From assembly GCA_014706385.1 (NCBI GenBank), contig JACGZH010000008.1, forward strand, positions 1,302,001 through 1,366,000: a stretch of 64,000 nt of DNA. The letters are read 5' to 3'. A program made the position numbers and the translations under genes. The notes under the pieces are model-generated. The model worked only from the letters and a program-made list of their open reading frames with translations, searched no databases and was not told where the DNA came from. Numbering within the stretch: position 1 is the stretch's first letter; each line of letters starts with the position of its first letter. Shown here in pieces: positions 26,243-37,202 of this stretch. The DNA is from Phaffia rhodozyma (taxonomy: Eukaryota > Basidiomycota > Tremellomycetes > Cystofilobasidiales > Mrakiaceae).

Positions 26243-26336
26243 GCGTGATTGGTGTAGTGGTATCACGCCAAGTTTGGGCACACTTTCTGCCGTGCACATC
26301 TCTTGGAGGTCTTCGGTTCAATCCCGGAATCGCGCC
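26243..26336 (+). tRNA. tRNA-Pro(TGG) with intron, copy 3
   Basis: Same ends, length and intron as 6783-6876. Confidence 0.96.
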
Positions 26337-26862
26337 TTTTTGTTCGGCCCGTCTGGGCGGGTGGCGTGGTCGGTGTAGGGTTACTTGCTGTGTCAGTTGC
26401 TGTGTTACTTGCTGTGCTACTCATAGGATTACCCGCCACATAGCGTCCGCTGTTACCCTATGCTGTGTACTCTTTTTTTTTTTTTTTTTTTCTTTTTCCT
26501 CTCCCGTTTTTCTTTGTCCTTTTTCTTTCCTCTTTTTCCTCTTTTTTTCTTTTTTCCTTCTTTTTTCCCTTCTTTTTCCCTTTTTCCCCCTCTTTTTTCC
26601 CCTCTTTTCCCTCTTTTCCCTTCTTTTTCCTCTTTTTTTTTCCCTTTTTTTTTTCCCTCTTTTCTTTTTTTTTTCCTTTTTTCTTTTCTTCCTTTTTCTT
26701 TCTCGAAAGAGAAAAAGACATATGGCAGAAAGACAACAGCATAACAATGGCAACACAGTAAAAACCTAGCGAGAACACAACGAGAACACAACCATGCAAT
26801 GCAATGCACCAGCAACACAGTGTCAACACAACAGAAAGCCAAAACAAAGAAGGCAAAGATCC

Positions 26863-26956
26863 TCGTAGTCAGACGCCTACCGCTGGCCACTCGGCCAGAG
26901 CGAATGGGTGGTGGGACCACTAGACCAAGACGGGTTCGAACCCGCGATTTCCTGAT
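26863..26956 (-). tRNA. permuted tRNA-Arg(ACG), copy 3, three single-base deletions
   Basis: Same permuted order as 7420-7516 but 94 bp. Two bases are lost in the D arm and one in the T-arm C run. The inverted repeat is kept. All three losses are in short homopolymers, so sequencing error is plausible. Confidence 0.75.
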
Positions 26957-27188
26957 GCATACAAGCTGGCAGCCGGCCATGACGACCGTTCCACCATCTT
27001 TGCCTTTAGCTTTCGTCGGTTGTGTGGATGTCTGGCCAAGTGGATGTGTGGGCGTTGGCTCTGCTAGGGTTATCCGAGGCGGTGGGCGTCCGGCCGATCC
27101 GTCCGATCGCCCATCGGATATCGGACGTCGGACGTCGGACGTCGAGCCCCGGAGTACGGAGCCCGGCGGAGAAAAGGCCGTGTCGATC

Positions 27189-27274
27189 GGTCGCCTGGTT
27201 CTAGTGGTATGACGCTTGCTTCACATCTCACCCCCGGTGCGCATAGGTCGCCAGTTCGATCCTGGCGGTGACCA
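27189..27274 (+). tRNA. tRNA-Val(CAC) with intron, copy 3, several indels
   Basis: As 7750-7833 with one T added in the D arm, two C added in the intron and one A lost from the anticodon stem (86 bp). Confidence 0.78.
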
Positions 27275-27493
27275 TGACGTCTTTTTGCCCTCAGCACACG
27301 CCCACGATGGACAGACCGAGAGAAGCCATCGCAAGATAAGATGCATGATAAGATACACAGCCAGCCGACAGAGATGGCAGATAAGATCGACAGACACGAT
27401 CGATCGGCAAGAAAGAAGAAGATAAGATGGCGATAAAGACAAAAGACAAAAGACAAAAGATACAAGATAAAAGCCAGGTCGGCAAAAAGACAA

Positions 27494-27594
27494 GGCGCGA
27501 TCCCGGGATTGAACCGAGGACCTCCGTCAGACACGTGTTTTCATGCGAGCCAGCAAAGCCCGAAGACGGCGTGATACCACTACACCAATCCCGC
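27494..27594 (-). tRNA. tRNA-Pro(CGG) with intron, copy 3
   Basis: As 8061-8160 with one extra base in the intron (29 nt). Confidence 0.92.
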
Positions 27595-27671
27595 CAGTGA
27601 TCGCACAGGCCTGGCCGGTCAGTTTGTCGGTCTCCAGCCGGCCGTCCGTCCGTCCGTCCGGGAGGCAAAGA

Positions 27672-27769
27672 TACTCCATATGAGGTTCGAACTCATGATC
27701 CTTGTTAAGCACTAGAGGCACGGACGGCAACCTATAAGAACAATGCGATAACCACTTCGCCAATGGAGT
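27672..27769 (-). tRNA. tRNA-Ile(TAT) with intron, copy 3
   Basis: Same length as 8239-8336, but the downstream T4 terminator is reduced to T3. Confidence 0.94.
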
Positions 27770-27944
27770 AAAGGTAAGCGTCGGTGGAAAAAGACGAGAG
27801 ACATGACAAGGACAGGACGAGACAGGACGAGACAGGACGAGAGAAGGCCGCACCGGACGGCACACGCCAGACCGGGCCGAGTCCGACAGAAGACGGCACA
27901 GGCGGCAGGAGGGAGGACGGGAAAAGGAGGGCGAAAAAAAGGAA

Positions 27945-28027
27945 AGGTCCTACTCAGATTCGAACTGGGGATTCGAGAAGGTGAGTCAATCAGAATCTCG
28001 CGTGATAACCAACTTCACCATAGAACC
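27945..28027 (-). tRNA. tRNA-Gln(CTG) with intron, copy 3
   Basis: Same ends, length and intron as 8510-8592. Confidence 0.95.
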
Positions 28028-28217
28028 GGTCGTTGTCGGCCTATTGCCCTCGCGAGTCTCGTTCCGGCGGTGTGTCCGCTGGCAAGGGTCCGTCGGCGCG
28101 TGTCCGCTGGCAGGTGTGCTTACATCGCTGGCCGACCTGTCCGCCCGCCGCACGTGGCCCGGCCGGCATGACACGCACGGCCGACCGATACACACAGCGG
28201 ACATCGGAGCAAAAGCA

Positions 28218-28290
28218 AGCCCAAACGCGGATTTGAACCACGGACCTCACCGTTACGAGCGGCGCACTATAACCACTTAGCTATTCGGGC
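28218..28290 (-). tRNA. tRNA-Thr(CGT), copy 3
   Basis: Same ends, length and T73 as 8785-8857; the T run is one base shorter. Confidence 0.95.
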
Positions 28291-28442
28291 CTGGTGCCCG
28301 TCGCCCGGTCGTGTTGTCTCTAAGTGGGTTGGTGTGTCGATGTGGTTGGTGTACCGGTGTGGTCAGGACCCGGCCCACACCGTCCGCTCGGCCAGACGTA
28401 GCCCATCGAGGTCGACCGCCGGGGCGGCTGGGCAGTCAACGT

Positions 28443-28530
28443 GCCTGGTGTAGTTTAGTGGTAAAACGTAGGTCTCATACCGTCACCCGAGTGTGATCCT
28501 CAGCCGCGAGTTCGATTCTCGCTCTGGGCA
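28443..28530 (+). tRNA. elongator tRNA-Met with intron, copy 3, one extra base
   Basis: As 9009-9095 with one base inserted at the end of the 5' acceptor strand (GCCTGGTG for GCCTGGG), 88 bp. Confidence 0.85.
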
Positions 28531-28774
28531 ACTCTTTTTTTTCCTCTTTTGCTGTGTTTCCCAATCCTTCCTGATGGTTGGTGGGCGGCCGGGCTGGGCC
28601 AGGCGGAGGTGCGGTCGGATCCGGCCGTCAGATGGGCTGAGCATGACGGCAGTGGAAGTGGCGGCGGTGGCGGTGGCGGTGGCGTCCGGCAGTGCTGATG
28701 ACGACGACGACTGCTGCTGCGCAGAGTCCGCTTGGACGAGAATCTATCCGGACAAACGGTGCTGGCACCATACC

Positions 28775-28862
28775 CGCCGCTTAGCTCATCTGGAAGAGCG
28801 TTGGTTTGTAAAGGATACACTTGTTCAACCGAAGGCACTCGGTTCGATCCCGAGAGCGGCGA
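28775..28862 (+). tRNA. tRNA-Tyr(GTA) with intron, copy 3
   Basis: As 9338-9424 with one extra A at the intron/3' exon border (88 bp). Confidence 0.9.
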
Positions 28863-29084
28863 TCTTGTTTTTTTGCCTTTTGCTTTTTGTTCTTTTTTGT
28901 TCTTTTTTTCTGCCTGTGGCTGCTTCCTCTTTGACTGCTAGGGTTCCTGCCTTCGGTCCAGTCCGGTCGCTCTCACGCAGCATGCGCACTGTCTCGGCCA
29001 GACGGGCGATGCGACCGATGACGTTTCTCCCAGCTTGCTGCTGCCGATGTAGTGGTCACCGGGGCAGGGCAAGCGATCATATCT

Positions 29085-29183
29085 GGCCGATTGGTGTAGT
29101 GGCTATCACAGCAGTTTTCGGTACTCGTCCGCAAGGTCGTCTTCGCTCGCTGCTGGTCGTCGGTTCGATCCCGACATCGGTCT
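29085..29183 (+). tRNA. tRNA-Arg(TCG) with intron, copy 3
   Basis: Same ends, length and intron as 9647-9745. Confidence 0.95.
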
Positions 29184-29397
29184 AAATGTTCACTTTTTGT
29201 GTCCCCCTTTCTTTTTTGCCCTCCTTTTTGCCCTTCTTTTTCTCTGCACGCTCTCTCTGCACTCTGTTTCTATCGGCCGTTGTGTGGGTCACTGTCTGTC
29301 CGACCGGTCTGGCCTGTGTGCGCGTGTCCACCACGGTCGAGCCAGGTCGACACAGCTCCCTGTGGTGGGGCAGGCAGACGGGCGGGAAAACAAAAAA

Positions 29398-29471
29398 AGA
29401 CCCATACCCGACTTGAACGGATGACCTCAAGATTTGGAATCTTGCGCTGCTACCAACTGAGCTAATGGGTC
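29398..29471 (-). tRNA. tRNA-Trp(CCA), copy 4
   Basis: Same ends, length and anticodon as 226-299. Confidence 0.95.
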
Positions 29472-29627
29472 GCTTGCCCGGGGCCTCCGTGCCCAGAGGG
29501 TATGTCGAGCGCCCGGCTGGCTGGCCGTACAGACGGTGGCACCATGCGGCCGGCTTGCAGGCCTCCAGCACGGACGGCCGGACGGGGGCCAGGGAAAAAA
29601 CCGAGGGAAACGAGCAAAAAGACAATG

Positions 29628-29699
29628 TTGCCAAGGCCCGTCTCGATCAGGCGACCTCCGGGTTATGAGCCCGGCGCGCTTCCACTGCGCTACTTGGCA
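29628..29699 (-). tRNA. initiator tRNA-Met, copy 4
   Basis: Same ends, length and anticodon as 457-528. Confidence 0.96.
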
Positions 29700-29955
29700 T
29701 TGATGGGAGACCATGGCTGAGGAGTGTGTATGTGGTGTCGGCCGCAGGTCACGTGCCGTGTCGATGTCAGTGTCGACGTCAGTGTCGATGGCCAGTGCCA
29801 GCACCAGTGTCGATGCCAGTGCCAGCACCAGTGTCGATGCCAGTGCCAACACCAGTGTCATTACCAATGCCAGTGTCAATGCCAGTCACACCATCGACTG
29901 GTGCGACCGACGGTACACCTGGCCATGGTCTGCCGGGTGGGCCTGACAGTCATCG

Positions 29956-30029
29956 GATCGATTAGCTCAGTTGGTTAGAGCGTGGTGCTAATAACGCCAA
30001 GGTCGCGGGTTCGACCCCCTCATTGATCA
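29956..30029 (+). tRNA. tRNA-Ile(AAT), copy 4
   Basis: Same ends, length and anticodon as 737-810. Confidence 0.96.
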
Positions 30030-30286
30030 CTTTTTCTTTCTTTTTCTAATTTTCGCCATCTTTTTTTGCCATCTTTTTTGCACCCCTCCTGTTCTCGACC
30101 GTTGCGGTCTGTGTGGCATTGTTGTCGACTGGCACGCTCCATGGTGAGCGATGCAGTGTTGTGACGGTGTGACGATGTGGTGGTGCGGGTGGCGACGATG
30201 GGAACGCAGATATACACCCGGCTGTGCTGGACAGTGTCCGACCAGACATGGGCCTATGGTGTCTGGGCTGGGCTGGGAGGCATCGT

Positions 30287-30373
30287 GCATGCTTGGTGTA
30301 GTGGTATCGCGCCATGTTAGGGTCTTTGCGCCTTGTCTCATGGAGGTCCTCAGTTCAATCCTGGGAGCGTGCC
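30287..30373 (+). tRNA. tRNA-Pro(AGG) with intron, copy 4
   Basis: Same ends, length and intron as 1067-1153. Confidence 0.96.
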
Positions 30374-30582
30374 TTTTTTCCTTTTCCTTTCGTTCTTTGT
30401 TTCCTTTTCCCGAGCGCTTCCTGTCGCTCTTCGTTGTTTTCTGCCACTTTTCACTCACTTTTTGCCACTCTCCGCCACTTTCTCGGCAGCAGACAAGCGA
30501 TGTGTGCACCCGGTGGAGACGTCTCTGACGCATGGACAAGCTGTCTGGACAAGCTGTCTGGACACGGATGACAGCCATCAAG

Positions 30583-30654
30583 TCCTCAATTGTCTAACGG
30601 CTATGATAACCGCCTCTCACGCGGTAGGCCCGGGTTCGACTCCCGGTTGGGGAT
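30583..30654 (+). tRNA. tRNA-Glu(CTC), copy 4
   Basis: Same ends, length and T73 as 1363-1434. Confidence 0.95.
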
Positions 30655-30884
30655 CTCTCTTTTGGTCTTTTCTTTTGCTCTCGTTTCTTTTTTTCTTTTA
30701 TTCCTTGTCCTTCTTTCCTTTCGTCTTTCTGTTTCGTCTTGTTTTTGTATGTCCGTTCTGACCACTGGTATCAGCGCTGGTGTGTGCCTTCGGGTACTGT
30801 GTGGTTGAATGCACGGTATGGGGTGCATGCACCGGCCAGCTGTCCAGCCACCTGGCGAGCGGACAAGGCTGACAATCAACCGAC

Positions 30885-30956
30885 TCTTGGATGGTCTAAC
30901 GGTTATGATTTCCGCCTGTCACGCGGGAGACCGGGGTTCGACTCCCCGTCCGGGAG
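30885..30956 (+). tRNA. tRNA-Asp(GTC), copy 4
   Basis: Same ends, length and anticodon as 1665-1736. Confidence 0.96.
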
Positions 30957-31344
30957 CACTTTTTGCCTTTTGCTCCTCTCTTTTGTACTTGCATTTGTAC
31001 TTGCATTTGCATTTGCATTTGCATTTGCATCTGCATTTGCATTTTTTTCTTTCCATTCTCTTTTGCTGTACAGCTGTATGGTTGTCTTGCTTTGTTGTGT
31101 TTGTCCGTCGACGGCCATCGATCGTTATCTTTTTTTCTTTGGTCTGTATGTCTCCTTCTTTTTCTCTTTCTTTTTCTTTTGCTCTCTTTGACGGCGCATG
31201 TTTGGCAGCACACGCTCCGAAAGACGCACCGAGCACAGCACAGCACAGCACAGCACGCCGACACGTGTGCGCTGGGCAGACCAACTGGCTGGATGGCTGT
31301 TGAGCACAGGCTATGGGCAGTCGATCGGCAGACCGAGACCATAC

Positions 31345-31427
31345 GCTGTCTTAATCAAGTGGTCTACGATGAGAGATTAGAAATCTCTTCCTCTTTGAGG
31401 GCGCAGGTTCGAATCCTGCAGACAGCT
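31345..31427 (+). tRNA. tRNA-Ser(AGA), copy 4
   Basis: Same ends, length and T73 as 2118-2200. Confidence 0.94.
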
Positions 31428-31649
31428 TTCTTTTGCACCCTGTACTTTGCCACCGTGGCCTTTGCTCTTTTTGCTTTTTTTTTTCTTCTTCTTCTCTTCT
31501 ATGCCTTTGCCTATGTGTGTCTATGGTTGTCGTTCATGTATGCATAGTACGCACACACCGGGCAGCCAGCCCAAACAAAAAAAAAGACGGCCACACCATC
31601 GAAGCCATCCTCACTGACACACAGAGCGAGGACCGGAAAAAAAAAGGGA

Positions 31650-31735
31650 TGCCGTCAGCCTGAATCGAACAGGCGACCTTATGATTGCGGACAGATGTCT
31701 TCAGTCATACGCTCCACCAATTGAGCTATGACGGC
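31650..31735 (-). tRNA. tRNA-Phe(GAA) with intron, copy 4
   Basis: Same ends, length and intron as 2424-2509. Confidence 0.96.
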
Positions 31736-31930
31736 CGGTGACAGTCAGCGCCGTCCATCAGGCCATGGCCCGTCTGGGTGGCTGTCGGGCCGTCGGGCCG
31801 TCCGGCTGGCACTCACTCGGTCGGTCTCAGCCGGGTCGGTGTGTGTGCTGACGCGGCAGGCAAAACATGCTGGGCACTGACCGTCGGCGTGTGCTGTCTG
31901 AGTGCTCGGACACAGCAGGCGACCATCCCA

Positions 31931-32003
31931 TGCCCTGTAGCTCAGTTGGTAGAGCGTGGAGCTGTTAACTCCAAGGTCTACGGTTCGAGCCCGTACGGGG
32001 CAG
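31931..32003 (+). tRNA. tRNA-Asn(GTT), copy 4
   Basis: Same ends, length and anticodon as 2705-2777. Confidence 0.96.
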
Positions 32004-32188
32004 TCTTTTTGTCGTCTTTTTGTCGTCTTTTTGTCGTCTTTTCGTCTCCTCATTTTTTTTCCCTCTCCCTTTCCTGTGCAGTACTTCCCCTCTCGTCTTC
32101 TGCCGTCCATGAGGTGTGCGTGTTCTTGGTATGTTCTTGCGATGGACATCATCCATCTTCCACCAGCATGCTCGGCCGGCAAGAAAAA

Positions 32189-32261
32189 AGGAGTCACCCG
32201 GGATTGAACCAGGGACCTGCTGGGTTGCAACCAGCCGCAACTACCGCTGTGCTATAACTCC
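32189..32261 (-). tRNA. tRNA-Cys(GCA), copy 4
   Basis: Same ends, length and anticodon as 2963-3035. Confidence 0.96.
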
Positions 32262-32531
32262 GTATGAGGCTGCCGCGCCATCGGACAGATCATCCACAGG
32301 CACGCTTGCACACATGCACACAGCACAGTGGCAGCCGCTTTGTCGTCCTGCGATCGAGTAGTGGCAGCTGTGGACGCAACATCGCCCGGTGCGACCAGGC
32401 CGGCGTCACAGATGCTGCATCTGCACAGAGAAAACAAAAGGAACAAAGGAGCAGAAAAAGAACAGGAAAAAAGAGCAAGAAAAAGAGCAAGAAAAAAGAG
32501 CAAGAAAAAAGAGCAAAAAGAACAAAAAGAG

Positions 32532-32603
32532 TAGTCGCACCCAGAGTCGAACTGGGGTCGTGAGTGTGTTAGACTCAAGTGATAACCGTTACACCATGCA
32601 ACT
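32532..32603 (-). tRNA. tRNA-Val(AAC), copy 4
   Basis: Same ends, length and anticodon as 3317-3388. Confidence 0.96.
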
Positions 32604-32794
32604 CTGATGACTGCCGGTCTCTGCCCAGTATCCTACTCATCGACCAGGCACCGCTCGCTCCGCCGTCTGCCCGCCCGCCGCTGTGTGTCCATCGGTCGGC
32701 CGGCCCATCAGCCCGATCGTGCGACACCGGGACCATGCCTGCCGACAAGCTGGCCCTCAGACGAGGCAGCCCGGGGAGAAAACAAAAAGGATCG

Positions 32795-32867
32795 TTCCCC
32801 ATCCGGGAGTCGAACCCGGGTCCTCAGCGTGAAAAGCTGATATCGTAAACCGTTTGACCAATGAGGA
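32795..32867 (-). tRNA. tRNA-Glu(TTC), copy 4
   Basis: Same ends, length and anticodon as 3580-3652. Confidence 0.96.
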
Positions 32868-33007
32868 CTAGTACAAGCACGCCGAATCGGTCGAGTCGTC
32901 TGCAGTCGTCTGCAGTCGTGCGCAGTCGTGTGCAGCCTGCTCCGTCGTGCGGTAGGCTGTGAGCGGGTGGCCGCCGGTCAGCATGCTTCCGACCGGACGG
33001 CAAAAAG

Positions 33008-33079
33008 TGGACCCAGCAGGGATTGAACCCGCGGCCTTTCGCATGCAAAGCGAATGTGATACCACTACACCATAAGCCC
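33008..33079 (-). tRNA. tRNA-Ala(TGC), copy 4
   Basis: Same ends, length and G3:U70 as 3793-3864. Confidence 0.97.
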
Positions 33080-33228
33080 GTGTGGGATGGAGGCGTGGTG
33101 TGTCGGCCGGTGGGGCGAAGTGCGGTGCGGTGCGGTGAGGTGCGGCGAGGTGAGGTCTGGTATGATGCTATCAGAAACAGAGTCTTGGTTGCAAAACCAC
33201 ACGGAATCTCTCGGCGGGGGGCAAAAGA

Positions 33229-33310
33229 TGAACAGAGGGGGATTCGAACCCCCGCATCTTGCGATATCAGAACTTGAGTCTGACGCCTTAGACCGCTCGG
33301 CCATCTGTCC
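33229..33310 (-). tRNA. tRNA-Leu(CAA), copy 4
   Basis: Same ends, length and anticodon as 4039-4120. Confidence 0.96.
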
Positions 33311-33399
33311 GGATGGGGTGCGTGAGGTGTGTGTGGGTGCGGGAGTGTGCGGGAGTGTGGGCGGCGTAGAGCGAGTGCACCCTGCCCGGGCACACACAC

Positions 33400-33485
33400 G
33401 CCCCGTTGGCAGAATGGTAACGCGTCTCCTTCCTACTGTCTGGTGAGAGAGGTGAAGATTCTGGGTTCAATCCCCAGGCGGGGTT
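33400..33485 (+). tRNA. tRNA-Arg(CCT) with intron, copy 4
   Basis: Same ends, length and intron as 4230-4315. Confidence 0.9.
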
Positions 33486-33673
33486 TCTCTTTTTTTGCGG
33501 CGGGCGTGGTTGGGGTGTGAGTGGGGTGTGAGTGGGGTGTGAGTGAGAATGTGAGTGAGAAGGTGGGTGAGAATGTGGGTGTACACGTGAGACGCTTGGT
33601 ATGCTGGCGGGCTGTAGAGTGTGCACTGTATGCGCAGGGTATAGGACTGATGTATGTGGACCCTCCCATCAAC

Positions 33674-33745
33674 GGGATGTTCGTATAATGGTTATTATTC
33701 CAGATTTCCATTCTGGAGACAGGTGTTCGATTCACCTACATCTCA
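33674..33745 (+). tRNA. tRNA-Gly(TCC), copy 4
   Basis: Same ends, length and anticodon as 4514-4585. Confidence 0.96.
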
Positions 33746-33913
33746 TTTTTGTCATTTTTTTTTTGTGCGCGTGGCGGGGGCGGAGGCGGTGGCAGTACAA
33801 GACACTGTGCGGACGGCGGCAAGACTCTGAGGCACACGACCGGGGCGTGGGAGGGGCTAGTTGGGTGGCGGCGTTGGTGTCTAGGGGTACGGGCCGGGCT
33901 GGGGACTATAACC

Positions 33914-34007
33914 GCCCTGTTAGCTCAATCGGTAGAGCGTCAGACTCTTACCCAGTCTCTTGACAGTTGGCATCTGAAGGCTGGGGGTTCGACCCCCCCA
34001 TGGGGCT
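33914..34007 (+). tRNA. tRNA-Lys(CTT) with intron, copy 4
   Basis: Same ends, length and intron as 4754-4847. Confidence 0.95.
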
Positions 34008-34225
34008 AGCTTCGTTTTTGTGTGTCGGTGTGATTTTTTGTTTCTGTTTCTGTTTCTGTTTTCGTTCTTTGTGTTTTTGTTTGCTGGCTTGGTGTGCGCT
34101 TGGTGGGCCGTCGACGGTGGAAGGGTGCATGGAGGGTTGAACAGAGGTGAGAGGTGGGTCGGCTGGTGGGTCGCGCGGGCATGTCTGACGATCTGGGCTG
34201 GTAGCACGGACAGACAGACACACAC

Positions 34226-34298
34226 GGGGATTTAGCTCAGTTGGCAGAGCGCAATCTTAGCATGGTTGAGGTCGTGAGTTCGATTCTTACAATCTCCA
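34226..34298 (+). tRNA. tRNA-Ala(AGC), copy 4
   Basis: Same ends, length and G3:U70 as 5078-5150. Confidence 0.97.
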
Positions 34299-34506
34299 CT
34301 TTTTTGTGTCGTTTTTGTGTGTTTTTTGTGTTTTTTGGTAGTCTTTTTTTTTTTTCCGCCCGCTGCCTTTTTTGCACTCTCTTCTTTCGCTCTGCTCCTC
34401 TCGGTCATGCTCCGTCCTGCCCACCACATCACACACCATGTGTTGCACCGAGACAGGCCGGCTGCTGCGAGCACACTGGCCGACCGGCCGGACAGGCCTT
34501 CATCCA

Positions 34507-34599
34507 GGTGAGGTGGCCGAGTGGTCTAAGGCGCTGTGTTAAGGCTCTTTCTATGCCCCGCAGTCAGTAATGGCGCGAGTTCGAATCTCGCCCTCATCA
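34507..34599 (+). tRNA. tRNA-Leu(AAG) with intron, copy 4
   Basis: Same ends, length and intron as 5361-5453. Confidence 0.95.
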
Positions 34600-34770
34600 C
34601 TTTTTGTCCGGCCGGCACGGGCCGTGCCTCTCGGGTCTGCCTGGCCGGGCTGTGCTCTCAGGTGCGGTGCCATGGTAGTATGATGCCACGTTGCAACACT
34701 GCCACACCCCCTTGCTGTCTGCCGGTCCGTTTTGGACTGTGGACTGAATGAACAGACCGTACAGCATCCA

Positions 34771-34841
34771 ACAGCTGTGGTGAAATGGTATCATTGGTGC
34801 TTGCCATGCACTAGGCCGGGGTTCGATTCCCCGCGGTTGTA
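34771..34841 (+). tRNA. tRNA-Gly(GCC), copy 4
   Basis: Same ends, length and anticodon as 5625-5695. Confidence 0.95.
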
Positions 34842-35032
34842 TCCTTTTTTTTTCTCGTCCCACACACCGATCGGCTCTGTGCTGGCGGGTGCACATCTGC
34901 CGATCGTCCGTGTTCGGTCTCGCCGGCTGGTGCGATGATGGTGTGTGCTGCCGTTCGGACGAGCAGTGCGTCTGTGCCGACACAGGGGCAGGACACGAAG
35001 GACGTACCGACGCGCTCGGTGGACACCAACCG

Positions 35033-35105
35033 TCCTTCTTAGCTCAGTTGGTAGAGCGCGACACTAGTAATGTCGAGGTCAGTCGTTCAAATCGGCTAGC
35101 AGGAA
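35033..35105 (+). tRNA. tRNA-Thr(AGT), copy 4
   Basis: Same ends, length and U5:C68 mismatch as 5887-5959. Confidence 0.95.
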
Positions 35106-35303
35106 CATTCTTCTTTTTTTTATTCTCCGTTCATTTCCGTTCATTTCTTCTTCTTCTTTTTCTGTTGTATCCTTCCCTGTCGCCCCGGCGGGCGTCTGGT
35201 CGACGCGTGCTCGTTAGGGTTCCGCACAAAGCACAGCACCACACCACACCACACACCACAAACGACACCACAAACAACACCACAAACGCAGGGAAAGCAT
35301 GCT

Positions 35304-35402
35304 GGTGAAGTGGCCGAGTGGTCTAAGGCGCTGTGTTTAGGTCTCTCTTCCGAGTCCAGACCGCAGTCAGTAATGGCGCGAGTTCAAATCTCGTCTTCAT
35401 CA
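35304..35402 (+). tRNA. tRNA-Leu(TAG) with intron, copy 4
   Basis: Same ends, length and intron as 6158-6256. Confidence 0.95.
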
Positions 35403-35436
35403 TTCCTTTTGTCCCGGCCGGGGGGGCAGGGCAGCT

Positions 35437-35518
35437 GGGGATTTAGGCTAGTTGGTAAACTGGACGCTTCGCACTGTCGATCATGTGTCATTCCTGGGTT
35501 CGATTCCCGGAGTCTCCA
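35437..35518 (+). tRNA. tRNA-Ala(CGC) with intron, copy 4
   Basis: Same ends, length and intron as 6292-6373. Confidence 0.93.
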
Positions 35519-35675
35519 TCTCTTTTTGGTGTGTTTCGGTGTGTTTTGTTTTATCTTGGCGTATTTGATTTCGTTGCATTTCATATGGCATGTTGTGTGT
35601 CGTGTTCTGTGTGTCTTCTCTTGGTCTGCTGCCCACCGGCTTGTGCTCACCGCTCACCGAGCGGCGTCCATCCAA

Positions 35676-35785
35676 GGCCGTTTGGCGGAGTGGTCTAACG
35701 CGGTAGCCTCGAACGAGTCCCCTCTGTGGGACGACGCGACAGCTACTCTTCTCTGAAGGCGTAGGTTCAAATCCTACAGCGGTCG
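35676..35785 (+). tRNA. tRNA-Ser(CGA) with intron, copy 4
   Basis: Same ends, length and intron as 6531-6640. Confidence 0.95.
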
Positions 35786-35927
35786 TCCTTTCTCTTTTTC
35801 TTTTTGCCCACTTCCGTTCTCTCTGCCTTCTGTCGCGTCGATCCTTCCTTGCTGTCTGTGTTTGCTGTCTCCGCATGCTCACACCCCGCCAGGCAGAGAG
35901 ACAGACGGGCTGACGGGCTGCCATCGT

Positions 35928-36021
35928 GCGTGATTGGTGTAGTGGTATCACGCCAAGTTTGGGCACACTTTCTGCCGTGCACATCTCTTGGAGGTCTTCG
36001 GTTCAATCCCGGAATCGCGCC
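35928..36021 (+). tRNA. tRNA-Pro(TGG) with intron, copy 4
   Basis: Same ends, length and intron as 6783-6876. Confidence 0.96.
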
Positions 36022-36468
36022 TTTTTGTTCGGCCCGTCTGGGCGGGTGGCGTGGTCGGTGTAGGGTTACTTGCTGTGTCAGTTGCTGTGTTACTTGCTGT
36101 GCTACTCATAGGATTACCCGCCACATAGCGTCCGCTGTTACCCTATGCTGTGTACTCTTTTTTTTTTTCTTTTTTCTTTTTCCTCTCCCGTTTTTTCTTT
36201 GTCCTCTTTTTTCCTCTTTTTTCCCTTCTTTTTCCCTTCTTTTCCCTCTTTTCCCTTTTTCTTCTTTTTTCTTCTTTTTTTTCTGTCAACGATAGATGCA
36301 TCAATATAGAAAGAGAAAAAGACATATGGCAGAAAGACAACAGCATAACAATGGCAACACAGTAAAAACATAGCGAGAACACAACGAGAACACAACCATG
36401 CAATGCAATGCACCAGCAACACAGTGTCAACACAACAGAAAGACCAAAACAAAAGAAGGCAAAGATCC

Positions 36469-36565
36469 TCGTAGTCAGACGCCTTACCGCTGGGCCACTC
36501 GGCCAGAGCGAATGGGTGGTGGGACCACTAGACCAAGACGGGGTTCGAACCCGCGATTTCCTGAT
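36469..36565 (-). tRNA. permuted tRNA-Arg(ACG), copy 4
   Basis: 3' half before 5' half, same length, linker and flanking inverted repeat as 7420-7516. Confidence 0.9.
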
Positions 36566-36798
36566 GCATACAAGCTGGCAGCCGGCCATGACGACCGTTC
36601 CACCATCTTTGCCTTTAGCTTTCGTCTGGTTGTGTGGATGTATGGCCAAGTGGATGTGTGGGCGTTGGCTCTGCTAGGGTTATCCGAGGCGGTGGGCGTC
36701 CGGCCGATCCGTCCGATCGCCCATCGGATATCGGACGTCGGACGTCGGACGTCGAGCCCCGGAGTACGGAGCCCGGCGGAGAAAAGGCCGTGTCGATC

Positions 36799-36882
36799 GG
36801 TCGCCTGGTCTAGTGGTATGACGCTTGCTTCACATCTCACCCGGTGCGCAATAGGTCGCCAGTTCGATCCTGGCGGTGACCA
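36799..36882 (+). tRNA. tRNA-Val(CAC) with intron, copy 4
   Basis: Same ends, length and intron as 7750-7833. Confidence 0.92.
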
Positions 36883-37102
36883 TGACGTCTTTTTGCCCTC
36901 AGCACACGGCCACGATGGACAGACCGAGAGAAGCCATCGCAAGATAAGATGCATGATAAGATACACAGCCAGCCGACAGAGATGGCAGATAAGATCGACA
37001 GACACGATCGATCGGCAAGAAAGAAAGAAGATAAGATGGCGATAAAGACAAAAGACAAAAGACAAAAGATACAAGATAAAAGCCAGGTCGGCAAAAAGAC
37101 AA

Positions 37103-37202
37103 GGCGCGATCCCGGGATTGAACCGAGGACCTCCGTCAGACACGTGTTTCATGCGAGCCAGCAAAGCCCGAAGACGGCGTGATACCACTACACCAATCCC
37201 GC
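37103..37202 (-). tRNA. tRNA-Pro(CGG) with intron, copy 4
   Basis: Same ends, length and intron as 8061-8160. Confidence 0.94.

Larger units (their letters stand above)
19481..29183. repeat. tRNA array unit 3 (9703 bp), indel-rich second half
   Basis: The first 3 kb matches unit 2. From about 22700 to 29050 there are many single-base gains and losses, mostly in homopolymers, including inside tRNA genes. Near its end it carries bases typical of units 4-6, for example at 28063 and 29073. Confidence 0.95.
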
